Notes: generated by a model from the sequence alone, not told the origin. DNA of 64,000 bases from Planctomycetaceae bacterium (GCA_019636285.1 JAHBXV010000001.1:272520-336519), one strand, 5' to 3'. Positions 17,181 to 26,154 are shown, numbered from the stretch's first letter. A program made the numbers and translations.

Positions 17181-18304
17181 GGCACCTCCGCGGCGCGCTG
17201 AATGCGGGCGAGTTGCTGTTCGAGGACGCCGCGAGTCGGTGGATCGACTTCCCCGGAAAAGCCCGTCATCAGGTGTTGGTAAACCGTCACCGAAGTCCAC
17301 GGAAACGCCGAATCGCGCCGAAACTCGAATACCAACGGATGGCCGGGCTCATCCGGGCGATGAATTCGTTCCAACTGAGCCGCCACGATCGATCGGCCAA
17401 TGGTCGCCGCCGGACTTTCGGAGTCGCCAACCTGATCGGAAAACGACAATCGCGCCATGCGCGTGCCGTCTTTGAGCGGAATCTCCAGCGACCAGTCCGA
17501 CGTCAGGGCATTGTCGGCAGGAATGTCGAGCAGACACCACTGGCCGCGGTGGACTCTTTCGAACGTGGCCAGGACGTCATCGTTGGCGCCGGCTGACTCG
17601 TCGATCAGTTCGATGAGCGCCGTCGGCAGCAGGTCGCCCGCCGCGACGGACTCGCGATACCGCTGCCGCACCATGGCCGCATCGTTGTCGGTTCTTCCAA
17701 GGACGTCGAGCGAACGAACGGCCGTGGCCAATGACCGCCGCGCTTCGGAGAAGCGGCCATCCTCAAGGGCAGCCAGACCGGCGTCGATCGCCGGCTGTAA
17801 CTGGTTTCGAGCCGATTCCAGTCGATACCGTCCCGCAATCCCCCAGGCAGCCCCGAGGAGCGTCACGAAGATCAGCGCCAGTCCCAGCCGCAGCGGCGTC
17901 ACGAGACGCCGTGGCGGAGAGTCGGGAAACCCCTTCGCCTGCGAGATAGGGGGCGGGACGGCTGCTCGCCCTTTCGACCGGTCGGAGGGCGCGGCGGGGC
18001 GATCGATCGTTCCCGAACTCGATTTCCGCCGCGTGGTCGACCGGACGAGTTCCGACGCCTCGTCTTCCGACTCCACTGGCTGAACCGGCCGGGAAGATCG
18101 GGTCGGTGTCGGCACGACCGTCGGATACGGATCGCGGGGAAGGATAAAATAGGCCGTCTGACAGGCCGTGCAGATGCCCCGACGAAACGTGGACTCCCGC
18201 AAGCCGCGAACGACGGCTCCGCAGTCACATTCCAGCTCAAAAACGACCGGTTCGGCCGTTTCCGACTTTTTGCCCATGGAAGCCTTGGCAAACCAGCGGG
18301 CCAT
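17177..18304 (-). CDS. Zinc-ribbon single-pass membrane protein of unknown function
   Basis: I place the start at the ATG at 18304, preceded by AAGGGAA. The 375-residue protein has an N-terminal zinc-ribbon-like module (CDCG at about 25 and CTAC about 20 residues later). A Ser/Pro/Arg-rich linker of about 90 residues follows, then one membrane helix at about 135-155 (LGLALIFVTLLGAAWGIAG). The rest is an extracytoplasmic helical and beta region of about 220 residues without known motifs (the SWSLEIPLKDGTRMARLSF strand block is one). The layout, cytoplasmic ribbon then TM then periplasmic domain, recalls envelope-stress anchors. Its stop overlaps the next start by four bases, so the two products are probably made in equal amounts. 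Confidence 0.72.
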   Translation of the reverse strand: MARWFAKASMGKKSETAEPVVFELECDCGAVVRGLRESTFRRGICTACQTAYFILPRDPYPTVVPTPTRSSRPVQPVESEDEASELVRSTTRRKSSSGTIDRPAAPSDRSKGRAAVPPPISQAKGFPDSPPRRLVTPLRLGLALIFVTLLGAAWGIAGRYRLESARNQLQPAIDAGLAALEDGRFSEARRSLATAVRSLDVLGRTDNDAAMVRQRYRESVAAGDLLPTALIELIDESAGANDDVLATFERVHRGQWCLLDIPADNALTSDWSLEIPLKDGTRMARLSFSDQVGDSESPAATIGRSIVAAQLERIHRPDEPGHPLVFEFRRDSAFPWTSVTVYQHLMTGFSGEVDPPTRGVLEQQLARIQRAAEVP

Positions 18305-18888
18305 CGCTGCGATTCCCTTGGCGCGTGGACAACTTCGACGGGAAAGTAAGAATTTCAAGCGCGGACGGTCGGTTCACCGGTCGGCATCACTCGATTATTT
18401 CGGCACAGGGCCGATCGGTCAACCGGCCATGCCGACGGAGCCGCCTTGCTTGCAGGCCAAAGACCCTTTCCTGGATGAGTCGCGGTTTTCGGAAAGCTGT
18501 GCGGGTTCTTCCAAAGTTGTCGACGAGCGGATAGCAGTCTGGATCAACGGAAGTAGGGGTTTTCACAATCCGCCGAAGAAACCCGTCAAGAAATCGGATC
18601 GCCACCGGGGATTGACCGTCTCGCGGTTCCCATTCGGTCGAAATCGAAACGAGGGATTTGGGGCGTCTCGACGTCCCGAAGCGCTCGATTTCGCGCGTCC
18701 GGAAAGTTTCTGTGATTTCACTTGAGTCATTGGTCAACCGGGAATTTCTCACGCAACCTCATTGTGCAAGAAAGTGTTCGCCGGGTTTTTCCGCAGGCTT
18801 CTGACAGGCACAACCGGTTGTCTCAGGGATACTTAAAAGACGTTGACGGACTCGAGTTCCAACGAGTCCGCGATCAAGGTCGGGCCTG
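18305..18888. other. Divergent intergenic region, 584 bp, with repeat element F1
   Basis: The region lies between the divergent Zn-ribbon and FHA-coiled-coil genes. Open frames on both strands translate to Arg/Pro-rich sequence without ribosome sites and are rejected. The right end (18751-18830) holds a copy of the ACAACCGGTTGT repeat described separately. Confidence 0.5.
18751..18830 (+). repeat. Repeat element F, copy 1 (ACAACCGGTTGT core)
   Basis: About 80 bp here align with 33278-33353 with few differences and one short indel. The shared right part reads TTCTGACAGGCACAACCGGT and continues TGT. The 12-bp core is a perfect palindrome at 18810-18821, and imperfect inverted ends (CGCAACC and GGTTGTC) bound the element. 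It ends about 58 bp before the start of the FHA-coiled-coil gene. It could be promoter-associated, a structured leader, or a very small mobile element. Confidence 0.7.
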
Positions 18889-21800
18889 ATGTCGCTTACG
18901 GCGGTCGCAGCCAGAGTTCCGCCGACAGGGCCAGAAGAGGAAACTCTTCTGCTGCTGGCGAATCCTTCATTTCTACCGTCCGACGGCATCCTCCTGACTC
19001 CCGGTCGCTGGAGCTTCGGGTCGGATCCCTCGAATGACGTCGTGCTGACCCAGACCGGGGTGCAGGCGCGCCACCTGCAAATCCTGGTCGGTCGCCGCCA
19101 CGTCATCGTGAAAGCCTGGGATCGCCGGACGTGGCTCAACGACTCACCCGTTCAGGAAGCCTCTTTACGTCCGGGAGACCAGATTACCCTTGGTCCCGTG
19201 ACGCTGCGCTGCGAGCGCGCGGCCGTCGACGACCTGCTCCGGCAGGTTCCGTCCGCGACGACGAACGACGTGCGGCAGGCCCCCCCGATTGACAGTTTGT
19301 CGACGAAGGCGTCCCAATCGTCCGCGGCGACGGTCCCGACACCCAATGTAGCACCCGCCGCTGCGGAAAGTCGGCCTCGAACAGTCGCGCCGTCGGAGAC
19401 ACCAGCGGAAGAGACGCCGGGCGCCACGCGCGATCCGATCGAGCAGACGGCCCCTTCGCTGCAACTCGCCAGCGCGATTCGTGAATTGGACGATCGCGAA
19501 GCCGCGCTCCGAAAGCTGGCTCACGAACTCGCGGCGACCGAGGCGCGGCTGAACCGGGAACGTGATCTCTTCTGGGAGGAATCGCTCGCCTGGGAGTCGA
19601 CCGTCAAGCACACTCGGGACGAATTGAATCGATCGAGCAGCGATCTGGAGGAACGGGCGCGACGCCTGCAAGAGTCCGAAATCGAGGCGGACCGACGAGC
19701 GGAAGACCGCGCTCGTCAATTTGCCCTGCTGGCATCCCGCGACGATGAATTTCGCGAAATTCGCGACCAGGCCGCCGACCTCGCACAACGGCGCCAGAAA
19801 CTGGACCAGTTGGAAGACGATCTCTCGACCCGCGCGATCAGTCTGCGGACACGGGAAGAGCATCTCGAACGGGCTCGAATCGACCTCGACGAACGAATGC
19901 GGGTCTTTGAGTCGCGGCAGCGCGAACTCGAACGGCAATGGTCCGAGGACGAGCACCGGTTGAAGTCGGCCCGCATCGCCGTCGACGAATTGATCGACGC
20001 CCTGGAATCCGAGCTTCTCCAGCAGCAGGCCCAGTCCGAACAGTTGACCGAGTCCCAACGGGAACAGGCCCGCATTGAAAGCGACCGAGCGGAACAGGAT
20101 CGACTGTTCGCGACGCGCGAGGCCGAACTGCGTGAGCAAGCCCGGCGGCAGGAGGACGAGCAGAGCCGCTTACAGCAAATCTCGCGCGAGACCGAGGAGG
20201 CCGCCAGGCGTCACCGTGACGAACAGACCCTGCTGGAGGCGGAACGGGTTTGGATTCGCCAGGAAGCCGACCAGTTGGCGAGCGAGCGAGCCGACTGGGA
20301 GCAGGCACGCCGACAGTGGGCCATCGAGACCGAGCAGCATGCCGCGGCGCGACGTTCGCTCGATGCGCGTGCCGCCGAACTTTCGACGCTGCGCGATACG
20401 CTCGAGCGCCGCGAGGCATCTCTGGCAACCCGGGAAAACTGGACGTCCTGCCGCGAAGCCGAACTGACTCGGGCTGCCGAGGAACTCGACCAGGCGCAAA
20501 CCGAGCGCGAGACCCTGACGGCTGAGATCGCGGATCGGCAACACCAACTCGTGAAACGCGAAGCCGAGCTCGAGCGCCGTCGCGAACACCTCGAAGGGGA
20601 ACTCGCCCGCCGTGCCGAGCGCCAGGCCGAACTCGAGCAGCAACTGGCCGAGCGAATCGCGCGACAAACCGAAGAGCAGTCTCTCGGTCAGGCTCGGCTG
20701 ATCGAGGAACGCGACCGCCTCGCCGACCAGCAGGGCGAAATTGAGGAACTTCGCGCGAAGTTGGCTCGAAACGAGCAGTCGCTTCTCGCCCGCGAGAAAA
20801 CCACCGAGCAGGAACTCGGCCGACTGCGGGAACAACTCGAAGCGGAACGGGCAGCGCGACAGGTTCTTGAGGCCCGTCTGGAAGAAGTCGCCGCCGAACG
20901 ATCGTCGCTCGAGGCCCGACTTGCCGATCTCGCCACGCGGGAACACGAGCAAGACGCGCCCCTCTCGGAAACAGAGACAACGGGACACGCGGCGGAAATC
21001 ACCGAACTCGAAGCGCGGCAGACCTCGCTCCTCCAGCGCCAGGCGGAACTCGATGCGTCGCGACAGGCGCTCGACCAGCGCGACGAGGCCCTGGCGCAAC
21101 AGTCGCGTTTGCTGCAAGATGAGCAACGGAAACTGGAAGAAGAACGAGCCGAGTTCGAACGGGCGAACGCCGAACTCGGCGAACGCAACGCGCGATTGGA
21201 AAATCTCGCGAGCGAACTGACCGCGCGCGAGCACGTCCTGGCCGAACAGACCGCGGAACTCGACGCCGCGCGAGAGGGGCTGGAAGCCTCGCGACTGGAA
21301 ATCGAAGCGCTGATTCGATCCGTCGAACTCGATCGACGGATCACCGATGCCGAGAACCAGCAGCGCGAGCAGGAGCTTCGCCAGCGCGAGACCGAACTCG
21401 CCTACCAGCAACAGAAGCTTGAAGAAGCAACCTGGGATCTGAGCGGCAGCCAGGCCCTTCTCGAATGGCGAGAAGAACTGGAAACACCTGACGTGTCCTC
21501 CGCGCCGGTCGAACCGTCTCATGCCTGGCCGGAGCCCTGGAACTGGACACCGGAAGCCGCTCCTTCGTTGCCCGGCCAGAGAATTCTGTTCCAAGACGAG
21601 TTCCCGACGGAAGCGCGCGACCTCCCCTTCGACGTCGAGTCGCTCTTGATAACCAGAGCGCCGGTCGACGATGACAAACCGGCAACCCTGCCGCGGCAGG
21701 AAGCCGACGAAAGCGACTCGGTGGAAGCGGTCGGCAGTCTGCGCGCCGAACTCGCGAAGATGTTCGACCTGCCGGGAAGCCCCTTCGACAAACAGCCGGA

Positions 21801-22584
21801 TACGAGCAGCCATGAGCTGATTCGCGACTCCCTGGCGGTCGACGACGATTCGTTTGCCAAGGAATTGAATTCGGAAACTGGCACACCCGTCGAGCCTGCG
21901 GACGAGTTGCCAGTCAGGCCCGTCGTGGCTTATGAAGCCCCGGAGGCGGAACCGACCTCGGGTGAAGACGATCAATCGGTCTCGGCCTATATGAACCGGT
22001 TGCTCAATCGGCTTAATCGTGGTGGCAGCGTTCCGCCCGAATCCGTCGCGAGTAAACCGGTTCCCGCCCCGATAACGCGTCCGCAAGTTTCGGAAGCGAT
22101 TCCCGAAACGGTCTCTCCATCGTCCATTTCGCAATCGCCCATTTCGGAGGAACCGCCCCCTCCAACGCCACCGCCGAGAAAACCAATCGACCGGACGAGC
22201 GACCGCTTGCAGGTCAGCTCGTTCCGGGAAGTGGCAAATCTGTCGGCACGCACGGCCGTGGCCCGTCATCAATGGCAGCGGCTGCGATCCGTCGTCACGG
22301 TGAAGGCCATTCTCGCCACTGCCTGCCTGCTGACCGGAGCAATCCTGTCGTTTGGTCCCTTGATCGGTGGCCAACGCATGTGGCTGCAAGGGGCGGCCTG
22401 CCTGATTCTCGGAATCTTTGCCGGATACGACCTCTACCGCACTCTGGTCAAGTCGCGCGTCCTCATCCCGCGCCCCCTTGCTTCCACGGCGGCGGCGGAT
22501 CGCTTTTCCGAACTTACCACTTCGGAGCCACCGGCGGAGAATCCCCTGGAACAGCAGGCCGGGGATAACGCCTCGAACGATTGA
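18889..22584 (+). CDS. FHA-domain giant coiled-coil membrane protein
   Basis: The ATG follows AAGGT at normal spacing. The 1231-residue protein begins with an FHA domain at about 22-108 (GRWSFGSDPSNDVVL, ARHLQILVGRR, TWLNDSPV); the canonical Gly-Arg is replaced by Gly-Ser and the SxxH by ARHL, so phosphothreonine binding may be altered. A Pro/Thr/Ala linker leads to about 680 residues of almost unbroken Glu/Arg/Gln/Leu coiled coil (about 190-870). A disordered acidic and Pro-rich region follows. Two membrane helices lie near residues 1140-1158 and 1165-1183, separated by a short GGQRMW turn, and the C-terminal tail is short. It could be a membrane-anchored fibre or spacer in the cytoplasm or at invaginated membranes. 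Related architectures are common in planctomycetes, but their function is not known to me. Confidence 0.85.
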   Translation: MSLTAVAARVPPTGPEEETLLLLANPSFLPSDGILLTPGRWSFGSDPSNDVVLTQTGVQARHLQILVGRRHVIVKAWDRRTWLNDSPVQEASLRPGDQITLGPVTLRCERAAVDDLLRQVPSATTNDVRQAPPIDSLSTKASQSSAATVPTPNVAPAAAESRPRTVAPSETPAEETPGATRDPIEQTAPSLQLASAIRELDDREAALRKLAHELAATEARLNRERDLFWEESLAWESTVKHTRDELNRSSSDLEERARRLQESEIEADRRAEDRARQFALLASRDDEFREIRDQAADLAQRRQKLDQLEDDLSTRAISLRTREEHLERARIDLDERMRVFESRQRELERQWSEDEHRLKSARIAVDELIDALESELLQQQAQSEQLTESQREQARIESDRAEQDRLFATREAELREQARRQEDEQSRLQQISRETEEAARRHRDEQTLLEAERVWIRQEADQLASERADWEQARRQWAIETEQHAAARRSLDARAAELSTLRDTLERREASLATRENWTSCREAELTRAAEELDQAQTERETLTAEIADRQHQLVKREAELERRREHLEGELARRAERQAELEQQLAERIARQTEEQSLGQARLIEERDRLADQQGEIEELRAKLARNEQSLLAREKTTEQELGRLREQLEAERAARQVLEARLEEVAAERSSLEARLADLATREHEQDAPLSETETTGHAAEITELEARQTSLLQRQAELDASRQALDQRDEALAQQSRLLQDEQRKLEEERAEFERANAELGERNARLENLASELTAREHVLAEQTAELDAAREGLEASRLEIEALIRSVELDRRITDAENQQREQELRQRETELAYQQQKLEEATWDLSGSQALLEWREELETPDVSSAPVEPSHAWPEPWNWTPEAAPSLPGQRILFQDEFPTEARDLPFDVESLLITRAPVDDDKPATLPRQEADESDSVEAVGSLRAELAKMFDLPGSPFDKQPDTSSHELIRDSLAVDDDSFAKELNSETGTPVEPADELPVRPVVAYEAPEAEPTSGEDDQSVSAYMNRLLNRLNRGGSVPPESVASKPVPAPITRPQVSEAIPETVSPSSISQSPISEEPPPPTPPPRKPIDRTSDRLQVSSFREVANLSARTAVARHQWQRLRSVVTVKAILATACLLTGAILSFGPLIGGQRMWLQGAACLILGIFAGYDLYRTLVKSRVLIPRPLASTAAADRFSELTTSEPPAENPLEQQAGDNASND

Positions 22585-22801
22585 CGGATTCCTGCACGAA
22601 ATCCGTCTCGACTCTCCCCGAACGCAGTTTTCAAGTGGCGACGGCAGTGGGTACGATGATCTCTCACGACAGTTTCGCACGAGCACCGGCCGCTGCTGCT
22701 CGACGCACGTGACCACGACCGGTCGCCGACTCGCCCCGTTCCAGGGCATGAGCTGGCGATCACGGTTGCCGAGCGGCTCCTATTTTTTCGGATCACGATC
22801 G

Positions 22802-23251
22802 ATGCCATTGTTTGAGTCGCGGACGGAGCTTCCCGCCAAGCCCGACCAGGTGTTTGATTTCATAGTTCGTCCGGCGAATCTTCAGGCGATCGCCCCTCCC
22901 GAAATCCAGATGGTCTTCGTCGACCCGCCCGAGGTGATTGAGCTCGGAAGCAAGCTCGTCTGCCGAGTGGTGGCTTACGGCCAGGTGCAGGAACTGGCCT
23001 ACGAGATCGTCGAGTTCGTCCCGGACCAGCGCCGCTTTCGCGAGCAGGCAGTGGGGGGGCCGCTCCCGAAATGGATTCACGACTACCAGGTCGAGACGGC
23101 CGAAAACGACCTGACCGTGCTCCTCAACAAAATTGAGTTCGAGCCGCCGGGCGGACTTCTCGGGTACCTGGTGACCAAGGAGAAAATCCTCGATCATCTG
23201 GATGATGGCTTTGCCTACCGCCGATCGGCCATTCAGAAACACTTCAGTTGA
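22802..23251 (+). CDS. SRPBCC-family ligand-binding protein
   Basis: The 149-residue product is a single SRPBCC domain. It begins FESRTELPAKPDQVFDFIVRP, with the typical strand, PAxxVFDF helix and the following LQAIAPPE loop. It ends with the long C-terminal helix (LLGYLVTKEKILDHLDDGFAYR). Members bind lipids or polyketide-like molecules or act as cyclases; here no partner gene suggests a ligand. The start is uncertain: an in-frame ATG at 22748 adds 18 residues, and neither has a strong ribosome site. The family consensus begins near the second, so I use it. Confidence 0.83.
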   Translation: MPLFESRTELPAKPDQVFDFIVRPANLQAIAPPEIQMVFVDPPEVIELGSKLVCRVVAYGQVQELAYEIVEFVPDQRRFREQAVGGPLPKWIHDYQVETAENDLTVLLNKIEFEPPGGLLGYLVTKEKILDHLDDGFAYRRSAIQKHFS

Positions 23252-23291
23252 TATTGATGACTGTCATCCAGCCGAAGTCGTGGACATTTTG

Positions 23292-23603
23292 ATGGTCTCC
23301 AGCACTCCCCTCGGCGCGCTTCAACGGGTCGCCAACGAGATCGACGAACGCAAGACATCGCGGCCGGCCGGTTCGACCGTGGTCGCCCTGCTGAACGCCG
23401 GGCCCGAGGTCATCGGCGCTCGGCTTGTCGAAGAAGTTTACGACCTGGTCCATGCGGCCTCGGAACCGGAAGCCGATCGCATGGACCTGACCCATCATGC
23501 CGCCGACGTCCTGTTGCACCTGTTGGTGCTGCTAAGCTCGCAGGGCGTTGACGTGAAGACCGTTGAACGCGAACTGCTCAGCCGGTTCGGGATCTCTCCA
23601 TAA
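23292..23603 (+). CDS. HisE-like phosphoribosyl-ATP diphosphatase family protein with altered metal motif
   Basis: The 103-residue protein has the all-alpha MazG/HisE layout: LGALQRVANEIDERK, then NAGPEVIGARLVEEVYDLVHAA, then HHAADVLLHLLVLL. HisE opens the first committed steps of histidine synthesis by hydrolysing phosphoribosyl-ATP to the AMP form. In the family the Mg ligands are usually EExxE and ExxD. Here they read E47-E48-x2-D51 and H69-x2-D72, that is one E-to-D and one E-to-H change. The enzyme may be impaired or have another nucleotide substrate. No other his gene is nearby. The start at 23292 is chosen by family length; a longer frame from 23202 overlaps the preceding gene. Confidence 0.7.
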   Translation: MVSSTPLGALQRVANEIDERKTSRPAGSTVVALLNAGPEVIGARLVEEVYDLVHAASEPEADRMDLTHHAADVLLHLLVLLSSQGVDVKTVERELLSRFGISP

Positions 23604-23623
23604 TCCAGAAAGAGAGAGCCGAG

Positions 23624-24388
23624 ATGATCGACGTCAATGCGTCGCTCGGGCAATGGCCCTTCCGCCGGGTCAGCGGCGATGAGTCCGCCGCGTCCCTGGT
23701 CGCGCGGCTGCGACGAGTGAGAATCACCTCGGCCTGGGTCAGCAGCTACGAGGGCCTGCTGCACCGTGACATTGCCGCCGTCAATGAACGACTCGCAGGT
23801 GCCTGTCGTGGTCAGCCGCTCGTCCCCTTCGGCGTGGTGAACCCGTCATTGCCCGATTGGCAGGACGATGTCCGCCGTTGTCGCGAAGTCTGGAACATGC
23901 CGGGCATTCGGCTGTTTCCCAACTATCACGGCTATTCGCTCGGCAACCCGGTTTTCGCGGAACTCATTTCCCTGTGCGATCGCCACGGCCTGATCGTCCA
24001 ACTGGCCGCGAAGATGGAAGATGAGCGAACGCATCATCCGCTGGTCAAGGTTCCCCCGGTCGATCTGACACCGCTACAGAAAGTGCTCGCAGCAAACCCG
24101 AAGCTTCGCCTGATCCTGCTCAATGCCATGGCGGTCATACGCGGCGAAGCCCTAGCGCGACTCGTCGAGTCCCGCCAAGTCTGGGTCGAAACCGCCACGC
24201 TCGAAGGGGCCGCTGGCATTGAGGGAACCCTGAAATCGATCCCCTCCAATCGGCTGCTCCTGGGAACACACGCCCCACTGTTCCTGCCGGAATCCGCCGT
24301 CGCGAAGCTCGACGAATCGAACCTCGGCGAAACCCTGCGACGACAAATCTCCCTCGAAAACGCCGCTGCCCTCATTCCGCCCCGCTGA
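23624..24388 (+). CDS. Amidohydrolase-2-like TIM-barrel protein
   Basis: An AGAGAG ribosome site precedes the ATG 20 bp after the HisE-like stop, so the two are probably cotranscribed. The 254-residue protein begins MIDVNASLGQWPFR. This parallels the strand-1 metal motif of amidohydrolase-2 proteins but replaces HxH by NxS. Later strands follow the barrel (VPFGVVNPSLPDW, GIRLFPNYHGYSLGNPVF, LIVQLAAKMEDERTHHP, RLLLGTHAPLF). The distal motif G-T/S-D is present as LGTHAP, with His where Asp is usual. With the first His pair missing, a classical binuclear metal site is doubtful; it may be a mononuclear or non-catalytic relative. The substrate is unknown. Confidence 0.75.
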   Translation: MIDVNASLGQWPFRRVSGDESAASLVARLRRVRITSAWVSSYEGLLHRDIAAVNERLAGACRGQPLVPFGVVNPSLPDWQDDVRRCREVWNMPGIRLFPNYHGYSLGNPVFAELISLCDRHGLIVQLAAKMEDERTHHPLVKVPPVDLTPLQKVLAANPKLRLILLNAMAVIRGEALARLVESRQVWVETATLEGAAGIEGTLKSIPSNRLLLGTHAPLFLPESAVAKLDESNLGETLRRQISLENAAALIPPR

Positions 24389-24696
24389 CGCCGAACGCCG
24401 TTGTATCGAGCAAGCTCCACGAGGGTTGCCGGTTCTCAGGGTGGCCCCGGTTGCTCCGCAACCGTTGGGGACCGAAGGCCCAAGAGGTGACCGTTGGCGA
24501 ACCGATAAACGTCCAGCAAACCACAAAGCGTGAATTCTCACGAAGCCACCAAGCCACGGAGAAAGCCAATCGCGAAATTGCGACCGCCCTACTCAACTCT
24601 TTCAAGTATTCCTTCGCCTTACTCCGTGCCTCTGCGGTTCCGTGAGATAACCCTCTTGAAAGCGGCTCAAGGAATAGAGAGCGAAGAGCGGCCGCG
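24389..24696. other. Convergent intergenic region, 308 bp, rich in inverted repeats
   Basis: No gene is seen. The left part contains a small hairpin CGGTTGCTCCGCAACCG at 24449-24465. The right part contains repeat D copy 1 (24537-24647). The region separates the stops of the amidohydrolase-like and LarA-like genes and probably serves as a two-way terminator. Confidence 0.6.
24537..24647. repeat. Inverted repeat family D, copy 1 (CACGAAG...CACGGAGA type)
   Basis: The left arm TCTCACGAAGCCACCAAGCC plus ACGGAGAAAGCC (24537-24567) is mirrored by a right arm running from CCTTCGCCTTACTCCGTGCC to CCGTGAGA (24611-24647). The core CACGGAG with CTCCGTG and the flanks CTCACG with CGTGAG match copy 2 at 32465-32566. 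This type of repeat is widespread in environmental bacterial genomes. Confidence 0.72.
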
Positions 24697-25962
24697 TCAG
24701 TGCGCGTGCACGGGAATCAGGTTACCGCTCGCATCAAAGGCCATGTCGCGTGCAGGTTCTATCACCTCCAGATCCTCGCGGACGGCAACATCTTGCTGGT
24801 ACGCCTCGCTGACGCGGACTTCCGCGAGGTGCAGCGTATTCGCGATCTGAATGACGCGCGCCGCAGGCGGTTCGACAAGGCCAATGGTCTGCAGCGCCGC
24901 GGTAATCACTTCTTGATCGGTCTCGAAGGCCATTGGCAGCATCGCCGCCGTCGGATGCAGCCCCGTGATGCAGTTGATGGCCGTGATCTTCCGATCGACG
25001 GCGTCGATGGTCCGCTGATTGGTAAATTCCGACATCCCAATGCCGGTCGCGTTGCCATGCGTTTCATGCGTCAGACCGCGCACAAAAATCCGGCGGCAGC
25101 GAACGGTATCGCGATCGGTCGCGGCGTGATCGTTGTACTTGCGGCCGATGACGTTGGTATCCATCCCCGTCCCGCTGATGTTCTTGCCGATCTCGTCGAT
25201 AATCAGCAAGTCGCAACTGGTGAACGGCAATCGCGGCAGCCAGGCCACGGCTTTCTTTAGCAGTTCCTGTTCACGCAGAAAGAAATCTTCGGGGGCCACC
25301 GCTTCGACGAGTGCGGTTTCGTCGTACGCGTTCTCGACAATCGCCACCCCCGCCAGCACCTTGCACTTACGAATCACCGATTCGCCCACCGCGAGGATAA
25401 TCTCCATGAAGCTGTGATCCGCGATGGCGCGATGGTAGATCTTCGCCCCTTCGTGCTTGCCCAGCCCGATCAGCATCATCTTGTGCAGACCCGACTCGAT
25501 CTCGCCCACGAAGCCGGTGTGCGGCTTCACGCGATTGCACACGATGACATGATCGGCCTGCGAAGCATGCTTGTCGAAGTGAACCGGAATCCCCTGCGGC
25601 GTTCGATCGACAATCACGGTTTCCATGGACGAGCGAACGTCGCACCCCATTGTTTCGGGAGTGATGCCGTAACCCGCAAGAATTCCGGCCTGGCCTTCCG
25701 CGGTTCCGCCGCCATGCGAGCCCATCGCCGGCACGATAAATGGAACTCCCCCCAGCGCGCGCACATGATCGACAATTGCCCGAACCACGACCGCGACGTT
25801 CCGAATGCCACGGCTGCCCGCCGTGATCGCGACGGTCTGGCCCGGTTTCAGACGCTTTTCGAGCGAGAGCTTCGTTAACTGAGCCGAGGTTTCGGCCGCG
25901 ACATTCTCGACGCGTGTCGCGTCAAAGTGCTGTTTGACGCGCAACATCCGCGGAAACGACAT
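24697..25962 (-). CDS. LarA-like (DUF2088) racemase-family protein
   Basis: The 421-residue protein matches the DUF2088 / lactate-racemase catalytic family. The N-terminal domain carries VAITAGSRGIRN and the conserved PAMGSHGGGTAEGQ (residues 79-91). It is followed by RVKPHTGFVGEIESGLHKMM (145-163) and GLGKHEGA, where the family places its cofactor-binding Lys and His. The C-terminal domain contains a SGTGMDTNVIGR segment and THETHGNATGIGMSEFTN. True LarA needs a nickel pincer nucleotide made by LarB, LarC and LarE; none of these is in the window, and the GSHGGG motif differs from the GxHRP of lactate racemases. The substrate is probably a different 2-hydroxy acid. It stands as a single gene with a convergent repeat-rich 3' flank. 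Confidence 0.82.
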   Translation of the reverse strand: MSFPRMLRVKQHFDATRVENVAAETSAQLTKLSLEKRLKPGQTVAITAGSRGIRNVAVVVRAIVDHVRALGGVPFIVPAMGSHGGGTAEGQAGILAGYGITPETMGCDVRSSMETVIVDRTPQGIPVHFDKHASQADHVIVCNRVKPHTGFVGEIESGLHKMMLIGLGKHEGAKIYHRAIADHSFMEIILAVGESVIRKCKVLAGVAIVENAYDETALVEAVAPEDFFLREQELLKKAVAWLPRLPFTSCDLLIIDEIGKNISGTGMDTNVIGRKYNDHAATDRDTVRCRRIFVRGLTHETHGNATGIGMSEFTNQRTIDAVDRKITAINCITGLHPTAAMLPMAFETDQEVITAALQTIGLVEPPAARVIQIANTLHLAEVRVSEAYQQDVAVREDLEVIEPARDMAFDASGNLIPVHAH

Positions 25963-26154
25963 GTTGAGGATTCCAAAGGCAACTTCTGGCGGAATTCCGG
26001 CATCATGACCAAGAATTGAAGGTTCCGCCAGATCGACTCGGTCGCGAGATTTCCTGGACCAGCACCGCGTGAGTTCCGATGACGGCCGTCGCTTCCATGG
26101 TTAGAGTAATGCCCAAGAGATGCACCCACGATGAACCGCCGACCGGGAGCCGAC

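Noticed and set aside
18168..18752. Open frames on both strands in the 18.3-18.9 kb gap
   Set aside because: They are Arg/Pro-rich, have no ribosome site, and partly overlap the Zn-ribbon gene or repeat element F.
20170..22749. Long open frame (859 codons) antisense to the FHA-coiled-coil gene
   Set aside because: Its composition mirrors the antisense of Glu/Arg/Gln-rich repeats. It has no ribosome site or family motif, and the plus-strand product has a clear domain order.
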